DNA of 64,000 bases from NCBI GenBank assembly GCA_022419385.1, contig JAJUBI010000002.1, positions 4,464,001 through 4,528,000 of the forward strand, written 5' to 3'. The notes under the pieces were generated by a model that saw only the letters and a program-made list of their open reading frames with translations, searched no databases and was not told the DNA's origin. This DNA is from Paraconiothyrium sp. Pb-2020 (taxonomy: Eukaryota; Ascomycota; Dothideomycetes; Pleosporales; Didymosphaeriaceae). Below, piece by piece: positions 42,731-53,865 of the stretch. How positions within the stretch are numbered: the first letter of the stretch is position 1; each line of letters starts with the position of its first letter. Made by a program: the position numbers and the translations under genes.

Positions 42731-44318
42731 TCAAAGCTTAAACTCAAAACCACGATCTTTCAGCTGCGCTTCGAACAGACTTAGGGGGTCCACGAACGAC
42801 CCGTATTCGCCAGTACTGTTAGTCTCGTAGCCTGCTTTCTTGGATAAGGGCCCCACACAGCCGAAGCAGTAATTTTGGCCGAGTGGCGGATCCTGCATCG
42901 TGATAGCCGACGAGTTGGAATTCCAAGAAACGCCTGGTCTTGTTAGCCGAAGTCACTTCGTTTACTCAAGAACAGGGTGTTCACACCATTGTTTATCGTC
43001 CAACCATGTCCACTGCCTGCGCTGCCGCGATTCCGATAGAGCACGGCAGCCACTTTGCTACCCTCATTGAGGAACCCGTGAGCCCAGCGCTGGTGCGGCT
43101 CGATGCTTTCGATGGGCTGCTCCGCTTCGTATCCGATACACGCGTTCGGACCTGGCGTAAGGCTTTGCGTCGCAACGCTGTAACTCCTTGAATCCTTCTT
43201 CCCGAGAGTTTTTACATTATGCACCAATACTTGCGTTCCGTCGATGCTAACATCAAGTGCATAGCCTTGCCCTTTGACAGTTGGACCGTCACGGTTCATG
43301 GTGACTGTCGTGATCGTGATGCGTGACGCCGATTGAAAGGTTTTGATGTGGTTGTTGAAGCCGGTTAGATCGAGGTTACGCACCCATGAATCAGTAGTCC
43401 AGGAAGAAATGAGAACTGCAGATGATAAACATGTAGTATCGTTAAGAATTCTACCGGAGCAAGATGGTTTGACGCGCATGCTCAGGTTCTCGATACCCAT
43501 TTCGGAGGGTTGCGTAGGAGGCGTATATGGCGTGAGCTGGATAGGCGACATGATGCCATTTTCTGCGTTTAACGAGTCTGTAAGTGGAACCGTGAAAGAG
43601 ACTGCCTTGCCATTCATCGACTTGATGCGGCGTGGCTGCTGTACGAGTGTGCCTGGCTTGCTTTTGTCAGTACAATCGTACGAATGCTTTCGCGGGAATG
43701 ACCCACCTTTAGCCATGTGAAGTCCCGAGAAAAACCATCTTCCTGCTTGTGAGCAGTCATTCCCATCGCATCGACCCATGCTTGAGTAACGCCTCGCTCC
43801 ACATACACGTCCATTCCTACAGTAAGACTACTTGCGTCGGCGACATGTACAGTGCCGGTGCCAGCAGGGACATAAGTATCGGTAATCTTGATGCTCTTAG
43901 CCTTCTTCTCTTTACCACTCGCTTTACCCAGGGTTGCCACATCCTCGCTAAGATCTTTCACGGTCAGGATTGTCTTGCCGATACCCGCACCTCTAAGAGT
44001 GGTGCCATTTTGGATGAGCAGTCCAGAGGAAAGCGCGTATGTGCCAGCCTTGAGCGCCACCACGCCGCCTCCGGCTTGGAAGACTTCGTCAAGAGCAGCT
44101 TGAATCGCAGCAGACTGGTCTCCAGATCCAGGACTCAGAGTCTTCGTGGCAGGCGTGCTCAAACCCGGTAACCCAATTTCCGACTGATGATATCCAGCGA
44201 AAGAGAAGTCGGGTAGCTTATCGCCCTTTGATGTCCATGCTTTCTTGTAATCGACAGTCTTCGCATAGACAGGAAGGGAGAGTGTAGCAAGATAGAAGGC
44301 TGCGGCGAAAAACATCAT
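42731..44318 (-). CDS. Secreted right-handed beta-helix protein (pectate-lyase-3 / GH-like)
   Basis: Exons 44318-43707, 43656-42987 and 42933-42731 with introns of 50 and 53 nt give 494 residues. A signal peptide (MMFFAAAFYLATLSLPVYA) is followed by DFSFAGYHQSEIGLPG and by GDQSAAIQAALDEVFQAGGG, the opening of the pectate-lyase superfamily (PF12708) beta-helix. GIGKTILTVKDLSED, NSxVRNLDLTGFNNHIKT-like turns and HGWTINNGVSWNS continue the helix. The second splice joins TINNG to VSWNSNSSAI and adds a C-terminal domain with GQNYCFGCVGP. It probably acts on plant or fungal polysaccharide; catalytic residues could not be assigned. A TATA box lies about 70 bases upstream. Confidence 0.85.
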
Positions 44319-44386
44319 GAACGTAACCTAGGCCAGGCTGAGAAAAGCTTGAGACTGTCCATCCTCACGGAGTGGTAAAGCGTGGC

Positions 44387-44392
44387 TATATA
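44387..44392 (-). promoter_or_regulatory. TATA box of the beta-helix gene
   Basis: GTATATAGCC on the minus strand about 70 bases before the ATG. Confidence 0.5.
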
Positions 44393-45234
44393 CACGGTTT
44401 ACTGGAATGGATCGGCCTTCGAATTATCATCCGGTCAAACTCTGCATGTCTTTTTACAAGTCCGCTCCTAGATCTTCTCCCAAGGCCATCATTGCGCTTT
44501 GACGATTTGTCTCAGCCTTGCGCTCCGAAAGTGCCTTCCGCTCAATGCGGATTGTCCGCACGCTGACTGATGCCTAAGGTGCCGGTTTTGACTGAGCTCA
44601 ATACGAATAAATGTAGTGAAACGATGCGAAAGAGACTGCAATAGGCTTTCGGTGGGGAAAGGCTCAAAATATGTGCAGCTGAAGCTGACAATAAATGTGC
44701 GGTCGTGATCTCTCGGACATGCTGCCCCGTTCCTAATAAGGGAGCAAGGCGCGAGATCGGCCCTGACGAACCAGAGGCACAATTTTAGTTAGTAAGCAGC
44801 AACTTCATCTACCCCAGACAGGGTCTCCCCTGCTTAGCCCCACGACGTCAATCCATCAATTCAAAACCAAATTCTGTATTGTATTCCATATCGTGGGAAC
44901 GTGCGCAGGCTTTTGGCTACTACATGCAGAAGGCCTAAAAGCATGCCCATTAAAACATAAACTCGTTGGCATCCCACACCATTGCCAGTATCGATAAAAC
45001 TACTTAAAGTAACCAACATCAATCAAAAGTATCAGGACATACTCGTCATATGTATCCCACCACGTTTTAGTCAATCTTATCTGCTGATCGACAAGGTCAG
45101 AGATGTGTCTTCATAGAGCACTGAAAACCAACCGCATTAAACTGTCGGCTGGGGTCATGAGCATGTGGTCTGGAAGAGCTTTAGGGATCTCATACTTACA
45201 GATTTTGTGGCAGCTCGACACTAGATGTCTAAAC
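44393..45234. other. Intergenic, nothing recognised
   Basis: Short frames without family or start support. Confidence 0.5.
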
Positions 45235-46312
45235 TTACTTCTTCCCGAACTTGATCCGCTCTTGGATGACTGCTCGCTTTGCTGGATCGGCGCGCAGAAA
45301 CATATTCCCACACATGATCAAGCCAACCGATCGATTGAGCAAAGTCAAACTGCCCTCGCATGGAAACTCTATTGGATTGTCCGTCGTATCATCAATAAAG
45401 TTGTCCCAATCTGCGGCATCGCTATCACGCTCAGGGAAGTGCCAGCTAATCTTGATACTAAGATGCTTCAGGTTCCCAAAGCCAAGTTTGCCCTCCGATA
45501 GCTTCCGAAGGAACGTGCAATGTGAGCGACAGATGTACATAGTCAGGTGCAGTCGGCGGATGAGACAGTTGAGAGGAGCTGGCGGGTACTTATTGCGCAT
45601 ACCGGTGTTCAGCTGGATCAGGAACTCGTTGTTCCGATAGAAGGCTTCGGTAGATATACGAGCGATCTCAGGCGTCATCCGACAATGAGGAAATAGCTTC
45701 GTGAGGAGACCCACTTGGTAGCGGTGACCCTGGCGGACAGGGTATGCGATCATGTTCTGAGTTATGATCATCACTCGAAGCTCTTCTGGCAGGTTCTCCC
45801 AGTAGTGAACGAAAAGCGGGCCGAGGGTGTATCGCGGCTTAAGGTGGACAGGCTGGCTTGAGTACAATACGAGGGACTTCACGGGAGCTTCGGTGGTGAT
45901 AGACTTCCACTCCGGATTCATCAGGTTCTCACCAGTAGAAGCGAAAAATTGGGTTGCCGAGCGGATGCGTATGCGGATAAGCACCGGCGGCTGGAGAGTC
46001 ACAGGCGTCTGCAAGTCTATGCCTGTCTCTAGTTGGGAATCATACACATGGAGTGTTTGCTTGCCCATGTACGACAGCGCGATTGGGTCGACCCGAGGAA
46101 TAGAACGGTTGTCCATGCTAACCAGGGCATAGTCGCGCTTAGGATAATGGCTGCAGATCTTAAAGAATATTTAGTTCCAGACCATGACTTACGACACTGT
46201 ACGTAAAACTTACATATTGGTGATGCATTATTGTTAGCGCCTTGATGGCGGCCGACCAACGTGCGGTATAGGTCTGAGTTGATGCTCCGTGGCGATCCTG
46301 CAAGGTGAAGTG
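45235..46312 (-). CDS. Hypothetical protein, at least two exons, 5' end unresolved
   Basis: Not recognised. Exon 46312-46214 (begins after a CTACTTAG acceptor; HFTLQDRHGASTQTYTARWS...) joins exon 46158-45235 across a 55-nt GTAAGT..AAG intron in phase 0, reading MHHQYICSHYPKRDYALVSM. The product is at least 340 residues. The middle has WENLPEELRVMIITQNMIAYP, a pattern like the F-box/2EXR-type LPxELRxxI helix common in ascomycete unknowns, followed by ARISTEAFYRNNEF. The first exon with an ATG was not found with a consistent frame; one candidate near 46367 (MNPKHKK) needs a 35-nt intron. A shorter start at the ATG at 46116 would give 293 residues. Confidence 0.55.
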
Positions 46313-46536
46313 CTAAGTAGGGAGAGTAAGGGGGATCCATCGCTAACTTTTTATGCTTTGGGTTCATATTCAAGTCGACGCTGTGAGCTATGGCATGTAG
46401 ACGCGTCGTAGCTTGACGCGTGCAGAAGTGAAAACGCACTGAGGAACACGATATTGGTGAAAGTGAAAGCAAGGTCACCCTTTGTATTACCAATTACTAT
46501 CTAATCATGTGACACAGTCCGTTAATTTGATGTCTT

Positions 46537-48069
46537 TTACGAATCCAGCACCAGCCCATCCTTAGGCGCCCCACCAGTGATCAGATACTGGGCGATCACC
46601 TCCGCAGTCTCTCCGCCTATAGGGAAACTTGTGTGGCCATCGCCATGTCTCGTAATGAATACCTTATTGCGAATCTCTTCTAACATGCCAACCGCCCAAG
46701 GATAGGCCGTGCTTGGGTCGGCGTCGCTGTTGACCGACAATATCGTTGTCTCCGTGTCGACATCAAGCTTCTTAGGCGGATTTCGCGTCGCAAACGGCCA
46801 ACCGATACAGCTGTGTAGTAGAAAGGTAGATTGAGCAGCGCCTTGGCTCAAAGGCTGAAATGTATCGAACATATGCTGCTTCGCTTGAATGTAGTTGAAG
46901 TCAAATACGGAAGGATCGTGATCGAGGTCGAGGCAGTAGATGGCAATTGCTGCAGCTGTGGAGGGGTCGTCGAAGCGAGTAGAGAAGGCAGAAGCGTCAC
47001 CTTTGGTAGCATTATAGATAGCGGAGGCAAGGTCACCCCATGTACTGAGACCTCCAGTAATTCGCGGGTCCTTAAAGACTAGGGCTGCTTGTGCGTTGAA
47101 TAGAAGCTCCTCGGCGTTGACATCGGTGCGGCAAGTAGTGCCATCGCAAGCAAGCGCAGGGATCGGGGTCGTGGAGGCGTTAGTAATGAGCCCAGCGCAG
47201 ATTTCTGCGACGTCTTCACCCTTCAGAGGAGAAGTCTCCTCTTCTGATGCCCACTTAAAGAAGTGTTGGAGACCGATGCTGTAACCGAGAGATTCTATAA
47301 GAACGTTCGAAGAAACGGCCTGAGAGTGCTGGAGCATGCCATCGAGGACCAAAGTTCGGATGTTATCGGGAAACAACTGAGCGTATTGAGCGCCGAGCTG
47401 CGATCCATATGATATGCCAACCATGTTCAGAGGCTCGTTACCGAGCGCGATGCGCACCGCTTCGTGGTCCTTCGCGACACTAATTGTGTCCAAGTATTCC
47501 AGTAGCGGACCGGTTTGATTGCGACATGATTCCCCGTACCTCTTGTTTTTATTAACAAGCGTGTCATAGTCTGCCTGGGTTTTCGGGAACCGCGACACGC
47601 GCTCGGCCCAAATCGCTTGATCACACTGAACAGGATTACTCAAACCAACACCGCGAGGATCCAGACCGATCAGGTCGAATGCATCAGTCAGGCCATCCGG
47701 AAGGGGAAGCACGCCCAAGACCAACGAACCGATGAAGTCAGATGCTGCACCTCCAGGTCCGCCGGGGTTAATGAAAAGTGAACCAATCTTCTTGGTGCTG
47801 TTTGCATTTGCGGGTAACCTCACGAGGCCCAAGTCAAATTTTTCGCCCTCCGGGTCATCCCAATTTATGGGTACCGAGTATGTTGCGCACTCGAGTTGTG
47901 AAGGAGCGCCTTCGGGACAAGGACCGAAATTTATCGACGGTGCTGTGCAGTTCGATGGTAATGTGGTAGAGTTGGATGAACTTGGCTGTCGAGAAGACAG
48001 AGGTAATGCGATGGTAGACGAGAGTAAGGATGCGACGAAGGAGAGACGAGTAGTCGGCGCCATTATCAT
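46537..48069 (-). CDS. Secreted alpha/beta hydrolase, TAP-like peptidase (S33)
   Basis: A single exon of 510 residues. The signal peptide is followed by several N-glycosylation sites. The alpha/beta-hydrolase core shows the oxyanion NPGGPGG at 101-107, LIGLDPRGVG, the nucleophile elbow GISYGS with Ser 220, the acid in SVNSDADPSTAYPWA, and His in RHGDGHTSF. The C-terminal part is the TAP-like domain of tripeptidyl aminopeptidases. It probably removes N-terminal peptides extracellularly, with nutrient scavenging likely. The enzyme is of typical length, and paired Cys residues suggest disulphides. Confidence 0.88.
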   Translation of the reverse strand: MIMAPTTRLSFVASLLSSTIALPLSSRQPSSSNSTTLPSNCTAPSINFGPCPEGAPSQLECATYSVPINWDDPEGEKFDLGLVRLPANANSTKKIGSLFINPGGPGGAASDFIGSLVLGVLPLPDGLTDAFDLIGLDPRGVGLSNPVQCDQAIWAERVSRFPKTQADYDTLVNKNKRYGESCRNQTGPLLEYLDTISVAKDHEAVRIALGNEPLNMVGISYGSQLGAQYAQLFPDNIRTLVLDGMLQHSQAVSSNVLIESLGYSIGLQHFFKWASEEETSPLKGEDVAEICAGLITNASTTPIPALACDGTTCRTDVNAEELLFNAQAALVFKDPRITGGLSTWGDLASAIYNATKGDASAFSTRFDDPSTAAAIAIYCLDLDHDPSVFDFNYIQAKQHMFDTFQPLSQGAAQSTFLLHSCIGWPFATRNPPKKLDVDTETTILSVNSDADPSTAYPWAVGMLEEIRNKVFITRHGDGHTSFPIGGETAEVIAQYLITGGAPKDGLVLDS

Positions 48070-49378
48070 TGTGAGTACTGCGGAGCTCCCAGGCAGACTA
48101 CAGTATTAAAGGTGATGAATACTCAAGGGATGAAGGAACCTGGGGATGTGCGATGGAGGATGATGTTTGCAGGTTATCATCATCTTCTATATAACCAGTC
48201 GGTCATTTCGTGTATTTCCCTTTCTGAATCTAGCCATCGTCGTCGTAACTATCCGCCTCGCACCAACGTTAACAAGCCTCGCCGTAGGATCCGTAAATGG
48301 TCACTGCGGCTGGTTTTTAGGGCTGAGAAGTCACGTTTCACGCCTCGGGTGTTTTCCGGGGAAGGCATAGCGTGAACTTATCGGGATTTTGCCGAGTTGG
48401 GGGCCGCTCACGGGCGTGAACAAGGCTCGCTGAGGCGCAAGACAATGGGGCCGTGGCTATGTTAATACAAATTACAGACAAACTAGGCCACTAGGCACCA
48501 GATCTATTTTCAGTCAGCAGTATGCGATTATGACGGAAGACAAGAGTTTGCGAGATTAAGACTTGCGACGCGTGAACGCGTGCGGGAGTTGCAGCGTCGA
48601 TGGCACTTCGACCGAGTCATGTGTAGCTCTACGGTATCGGGTTTGCGAAGGATCTATTTCCTACGGCTTCAATGTTTATTGTCCATATGGTAGCATTAGC
48701 GACGCCTTGCGCTCCGCGTTTCGGGTTGGAGAAGAGGACATAGACACGCAGTCAGGCGGTGACATAACAGCTGATACGAAAAGGACCATTGGGAGCTACA
48801 AGAAAGAACGAAAGAAGGGAGCTTTTAGCGACCAGGGCAGCAAGGTCAGCTGGTCGAAGTTTGGATGGCATAGATTGTTCTTAGGAGAGCGAAGAGGGTT
48901 GCTTGAGCTAATCGCCCAAATCAAACAGCGATTGGACGATTAAGCGACATACTCTAGCCAACCTGAAGGCGACGCTACTCCTACCTGATCATGCGGCTCG
49001 GCCTTCTGTAACAGCATGGTACTGGTATCTACCTATCTCGGGGAGATTTTTCCAAAAGAGTACAAGAAACGCAGGCACTCTTTGTTCTTGAATCCGTCAC
49101 TCTGCTATAGTGGCCAATCGCGAAGCAACACTTCGCGTTCCTTTCACTAGTGCGTCCGCTTTTGGAATCTGAATACGAAAGCCGTCTAGAAGGCACGCGA
49201 CTACCACGCATACCCAATTGGACCATACTATCGCCACCAATGGTGGTTGGTTTGATATCAGCATGATGATAGCCGGCGACAAACCAGTTGGCCCCGCCTC
49301 GATTGGAGGTTCGGAACGAAGAAGTTGGGGGAGGGCTTCGTGTTCGTTACGTGTGCAAACGAGTGCTCAAGTCGCAAG
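48070..49378. other. Intergenic with one possible gene remnant
   Basis: Contains the hydrolase promoter (TATATAG on the minus strand near 48188-48194), the remnant at 48563-48943 and the oxygenase promoter. Otherwise nothing recognised. Confidence 0.45.
48563..48943 (+). pseudogene. Possible remnant of a STAND/HeLo-type N-terminal domain
   Basis: A 126-codon frame without ATG (opens at TTG) and ending TAA. The end, KVSWSKFGWHRLFLGERRGL then LELIAQIKQRLDD, recalls the W...L..LI..L...L pattern that closes the N-terminal helical domain of fungal STAND/HeLo proteins. The rest matches nothing. The missing start suggests a fragment. The resemblance is weak. Confidence 0.2.
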
Positions 49379-49389
49379 TATATATATAA
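49379..49389 (+). promoter_or_regulatory. TATA box of the Rieske oxygenase gene
   Basis: TATATATATAAG about 105 bases before the ATG, a strong TATA consistent with inducible expression. Confidence 0.6.
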
Positions 49390-49493
49390 GATTTTGGGGT
49401 CTTCTCACTAGGGACATCACATCATTCTGGAGTATACTGATACCTTACAATTGACTATCATTTGTATACTCGAGTAATCATTCCTCAGTCACG

Positions 49494-50787
49494 ATGGTGC
49501 TTAACTACTTCAAGTTTGGCAGCAATGCACCCACGAACCCTGAGGACCCCAAGCAGCAGCCTGTCCGCGCTCTGCCTGCGTCATGGTATAACACAAAGGA
49601 GATGTACGAATTCGAGCGTCGTGCCATCTTCTCTAAAAGATGGCTGTTCATGACGCACAAAGTCCGCCTCGCAAATACTGGTGACTGGCTACGATACTCC
49701 TTCGCTGGCTTCGATATCATTATCAACAAGGACCGACAAGGAAACATCAACGCATTCCACAATGTCTGCCGCCACCGAGCGTACCCCGTCATTGAGAAAG
49801 AAGGCTCAGGTAATGCGAAGATTCTGGCATGCAGGTATCACGGCTGGTCATATGGCCTTAACGGAAAGCTGGCGAAGGCTCCAGCCTATGACGGAATAGA
49901 GCTAAACAAGGAGGAGAACAGCTTGTTCAAGTGCCACGTCAAGATCGACCGCAACGGTTTCATCTGGATCAACCTTGACGCCAACGAGGTTCCAGAAATC
50001 CCGTGGGAGAAGCATTTCGACAACGTGGATGTGTAAGTCCACCCACAATCCTACCTCGGAGAAAGTATGCTAACGTTTTGGTAGCCAGGACCGATACGAA
50101 GGCATCAACTTTGACGATTACGTCCTTGACCACTCCTACGATATCGACGGCGCATACAACTGGAAGATCCTCTCCGACAACTTCAACGAATGCTACCACT
50201 GCCCCACCACCCACGCCGATATCCCTACCTTCCTCAACCTCGAAACGTTCGACAGCGATCTTAAGGATGGCCACATCCAGCACCACTGCGAGCCGAAACC
50301 TGAGCAGGTCGAGAAGGGCCTTCATGCACACAGCACATACTACTTCCCCAACTCATCGATGACGGTTGCCAAAGCCTTCATCATGATCCAGAAGTTTATG
50401 CCTATGGGACCCAATCAGTCTAAAATGGCATACGAAATCTACCGCCACAAGAACGCTGACGAAGAGTCTTTCAAGGCTATCAGTGAGCCATACGCTCGCG
50501 TGATGAACGAGGATAAGGTTTTGTGCATGGGCCAGCAAAGCAACCTGGATCGCGGCGTATTCACAAATGGCCTGTTGCATCCCAAGTGGGAGAAGGCACC
50601 CATCTTCTTCCAAGCTGCAGTCAGGGAGGCTGTTACCGAGCACTACGAGAAAGAGAAGGCGGTAGGCAGGGAGATCTGGCCGGCGAGGCAGAAGGCCAAG
50701 GGTGCTGGTGCCGACATCAGTGCTAAGGATGAGGAGATTTGTGATGGCCTAGGCTGTGGAACACAGAAGGAGATTCTGGCATGGTAA
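49494..50787 (+). CDS. Rieske non-haem iron oxygenase, choline monooxygenase-like
   Basis: Exons 49494-50032 and 50085-50787, with a 52-nt GTAAGT..TAG intron (GCTAAC branch site), give 413 residues. The Rieske [2Fe-2S] site is C92-R-H94 with CRYHGW at 113-118. The mononuclear iron site is NFNECYHCPTTH with His 218 and 223. This layout, with ASWYNTKEMYEFERRAIF at the start, fits the choline monooxygenase / ring-hydroxylating alpha-subunit branch. Choline to betaine aldehyde is one candidate reaction, aromatic or quaternary-amine oxidation another. No reductase partner or betaine aldehyde dehydrogenase is adjacent. The C-terminus ends CGTQKEILAW without a peroxisomal signal. Confidence 0.9.
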
Positions 50788-51403
50788 TGATGTCGATGTG
50801 GTTATGATTTTGGAACGATGTGCATGAGATGGAGTTTGGAGCGTGTTTTAATTTCATTGGGCTGCCTTAGATATATCCTCCACAATGAAGACTTTCACTT
50901 ACCTACTCGCGTCTCCTACGTGATATCTTCTTTTTTTCGATTCGTGCTTCTTGTTGAATGAACTTGCTTTCATTGGGCGTGAGCAATCAGCATGCATGAT
51001 GCTAAACCTGCCCACTTCGACATCTTGAACATTCGGCGCTTTGTGCGAAGCGTACTACAGCTACGAGATCAGGCGTCTCTTCGAGTATCCAACATGATCA
51101 GTCTACGTAGTCCTTGTACGATCTCAACGGTAAGAGGTGTGGGCAACGGATACAAGCGGACCAAAAGGAGAGGTTGATCTGTAGGCTAGCTGGAAAGGGA
51201 AGGAGCATCCTTCATCGCGCAGGAACATCACATGCGTGACTTCTTCACATAGATATATCAGAGTCTCAATGTTTTCGTCTGCCGCGACAAAGAGAGGGCA
51301 TACTCGTCATGGTGAAACGCTCTAGTCCTGGCCCGATACCGGCGCTAGCGGCAACCACTCACATTCCGCCCACCGACGCCCATCGTGGCCAAACACCAGA
51401 AAT
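50788..51403. other. Intergenic, nothing recognised
   Basis: The oxygenase 3' UTR and the promoter of the deformylase. Short frames only. Confidence 0.5.
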
Positions 51404-52507
51404 ATGCCTCCCGTCTCTTGTTCACTGTGGTCGCCGTGCCGTAACCTCTTCAACAGAGTTCCCACGTCTCATCTTCGACCCCTCAACTGCCGAGCATTCA
51501 CATTGACCACCGGCCCGGCCCCTCAGCAGAAAATTTTCCGGAACCGGCAGTCCACCCAATTTTCCCGCACTTTCCACGTGAGTCAAACGGCCACTTCGAA
51601 ACACAGATCACAACCCTCGGACGTAGAAGAATTAAATCTCAAGAAGCAAAAAGAAAAGATGGCAGTTGACGACCACTACCTTACTCTCTCGTGCCCTGAT
51701 AAGTCGGGTATCGTATACGCGGTGACGGGGCTCTTGGCAAAGCAGAACCTCACTATCCTGGACCTGCAACAATTCTCCGATCCGGACTCCAAGAAGTTCT
51801 TCATGCGCGTGCACTTCGGACATGCGACGGATCTCTCGGCCCTCCAGGAGCCGCTGCAGAAGCTAGCAAGCGAGTTGGAGATGGATTACCAAGTGCGAGC
51901 CGTACAGGAGAAGCCCAAGGTGCTGCTCATGGTATCCAAGATCGGACATTGCTTGAACGACCTGCTGTTCAGGGTCAAGAGCGGCCAGTTGAAGATCGAA
52001 GTCCCGCTCATTGTAAGCAACCACCCGGAATTCAAGGAGCTTGCTGAGTCGTACGGCATTCCGTTCCACCACCTGCCTGTGACCAAGGACACGAAGGTGG
52101 AGCAGGAGACGCAGATTCTGGACCTCATCTCACAGCACAAGATCGATCTTGTTGTATTGGCGCGGTACATGCAGGTGCTTTCTCCCAGGTTGTGCTCTGA
52201 GATGTCTGGCAAAATTATCAACATTCATCACTCGTTCTTGCCGTCGTTCAAGGGCGCGAAGCCGTACCACCAGGCATATGAGCGTGGTGTCAAGATTATC
52301 GGTGCCACGGCGCACTTCGTTACTGCCGATCTGGATGAGGGCCCTATCATCGAGCAAAGGGTCGCACGCGTCGACCATGCTATGTCACCAAAGGAGCTTG
52401 TGGAAGAGGGAAGCAACGTGGAGAGTCAGGTACTCGCGGCCGCAGTCAAGTGGTGGAGCGAGCAAAGAGTACTGTTGAACGGTGCGAAGACAGTTGTATT
52501 CAACTAG
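51404..52507 (+). CDS. Formyltetrahydrofolate deformylase (PurU-type)
   Basis: Hydrolyses 10-formyl-THF to THF and formate, balancing one-carbon pools. A single exon of 367 residues. The leader of about 85 residues (from MPPVSCSLWSPCRNLF) is Arg/Ser-rich and acid-poor, consistent with mitochondrial import. A second ATG at 51659 (MAVDDHYLTLSCPDKSG) sits exactly at the start of the conserved protein and could give a cytosolic form. An ACT domain (about 90-170) precedes the formyltransferase fold. The catalytic Asn-His pair is in INIHHSFLPSF and the Asp in ATAHFVTADLDEGPIIEQ. The length without leader matches bacterial PurU. Confidence 0.93.
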   Translation: MPPVSCSLWSPCRNLFNRVPTSHLRPLNCRAFTLTTGPAPQQKIFRNRQSTQFSRTFHVSQTATSKHRSQPSDVEELNLKKQKEKMAVDDHYLTLSCPDKSGIVYAVTGLLAKQNLTILDLQQFSDPDSKKFFMRVHFGHATDLSALQEPLQKLASELEMDYQVRAVQEKPKVLLMVSKIGHCLNDLLFRVKSGQLKIEVPLIVSNHPEFKELAESYGIPFHHLPVTKDTKVEQETQILDLISQHKIDLVVLARYMQVLSPRLCSEMSGKIINIHHSFLPSFKGAKPYHQAYERGVKIIGATAHFVTADLDEGPIIEQRVARVDHAMSPKELVEEGSNVESQVLAAAVKWWSEQRVLLNGAKTVVFN

Positions 52508-52726
52508 GTCGCCACATTAGAAGTAGACACTAGTTTCCTTGTACATATTGGACAGCGATTCTTGGCAATGATATTGAATCACACCAAACTGTCGTACAAT
52601 GTTTGTGTGCGTCGCGCCACGGCAGCGTGGCAATGCTCGCGAGCAAACTTCACACTACATGAGAATGACGTGACGCATCATGCGGAGTACGAGAGCAGGT
52701 ATAGTCTCTCGCTTCATCTGCCTTCC

Positions 52727-53865
52727 ATGTCAAGAGGCTCTCCTTTCAACAACATGCATCCCACGATGACCGAAGCTGCGCAGGATTTTGCGTCGGGGAC
52801 AACTGATGATGTGTTTGCTTGGTATTTCACGACTGTAGTTGACGGTGGATACGAATGTCAGTACGCACATAGATTTCATTGGTATCGATGCCGCGATCAT
52901 CCCGAAGGTTAACGTAAGCATGCAGATAGGCCATTGCAAAATGGCGCTGACGGGCCATTCAGCAATACCGATTCCCACTGGCTAGATTGGTGTACGGAGG
53001 ATTCGAATTGGTGTGACTACTGGACCGAGTGTACCTCAGGTAGTATTGCTGGCTCAATATCAACTAAGGATTGGTAATGGAAGATGACTTCAAAAGACAA
53101 CACATACTGAGATACCCCTAGTCCTGACACAGCTTGTTACACGGAAACGGTCTACCAGCAATATCGTACGCAGAGCCCTCTGTTCAGCAATGTGTTCTGC
53201 AACACTGCAAAGTCATATATAAGACGGACATACTATAAGCAACATCCTCCGCGAACATGGGAATCGGAAGACGTAACGGGTGAGTGAGAGAGTTATGAGA
53301 CCCAAACCTCGACCAATGTGCTCACTTTTGATCAGCGTTTGAGAGCATAATCCCAGTCCCCACTTTAACAAGAGCAATCACGACGGACACTTCGAGTACG
53401 AGCGAGGAGAGCGCGGTGCCAATTCCGACCTTGCACACCGCCTGGACATACCCAACGAGGACTCATACATCAACACTGTCACCAACAGACAGCAAGGATA
53501 CTACATCTCAAGGAACTTCCGATAGTGCAGACATCGTCAAAACAGATGCCTTCTCGCCCTCTTCAACCGCCTCGTCTTTTTCAACATCCGCGCCACTCTT
53601 CACTCCACCGACCAGCTACAAGCCAGCCGCGGAGTGGATCGTCGGAGTTTCCGTTGGAGGAATCGTCTTCATCAGCGCCATCGTCCTGATAATCCTGATC
53701 TTCCTAAGGAAGCGGAGGAACCGGGTTGCACGGAAGAAAGCAGAGACGCAGCATACAGACGTTCGGCCACACCTTGCTATGGAGACGAAACCCACCATTC
53801 CCGAGCTCGAATCACCCGTTCCGAACGAGCTGCATTCGCCGATATTCAGACACGAGCTACCGTAA
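52727..53865 (+). CDS. Cys/Trp-rich single-pass membrane protein, multi-exon
   Basis: Not recognised. Proposed exons: up to 52856, then 52926-53039, 53112-53279 and 53336-53865, in matching phase. Donors are GTCAGT, GTAGTA and GTGAGT; acceptors are CAG, GAG and CAG. The ectodomain is rich in Cys and Trp (HWLDWCTEDSNWCDYWTEC) then Ser/Thr. A transmembrane helix (WIVGVSVGGIVFISAIVLII) is followed by a stop-transfer LRKRRN and a short cytosolic tail. This is the layout of a surface sensor or adhesin. The start is uncertain: the ATG at 52727 is used here, and 52568 is in the same frame. No signal peptide is visible, so a 5' exon may be missing. Confidence 0.5.

Noticed and set aside
42940..42990. 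32-nt GTAAAC..CAG intron near the end of the beta-helix gene
   Set aside because: Too short for a fungal intron; the 53-nt GTGTGA..CAG alternative ending at the same acceptor gives the better join TINNG-VSWNS.
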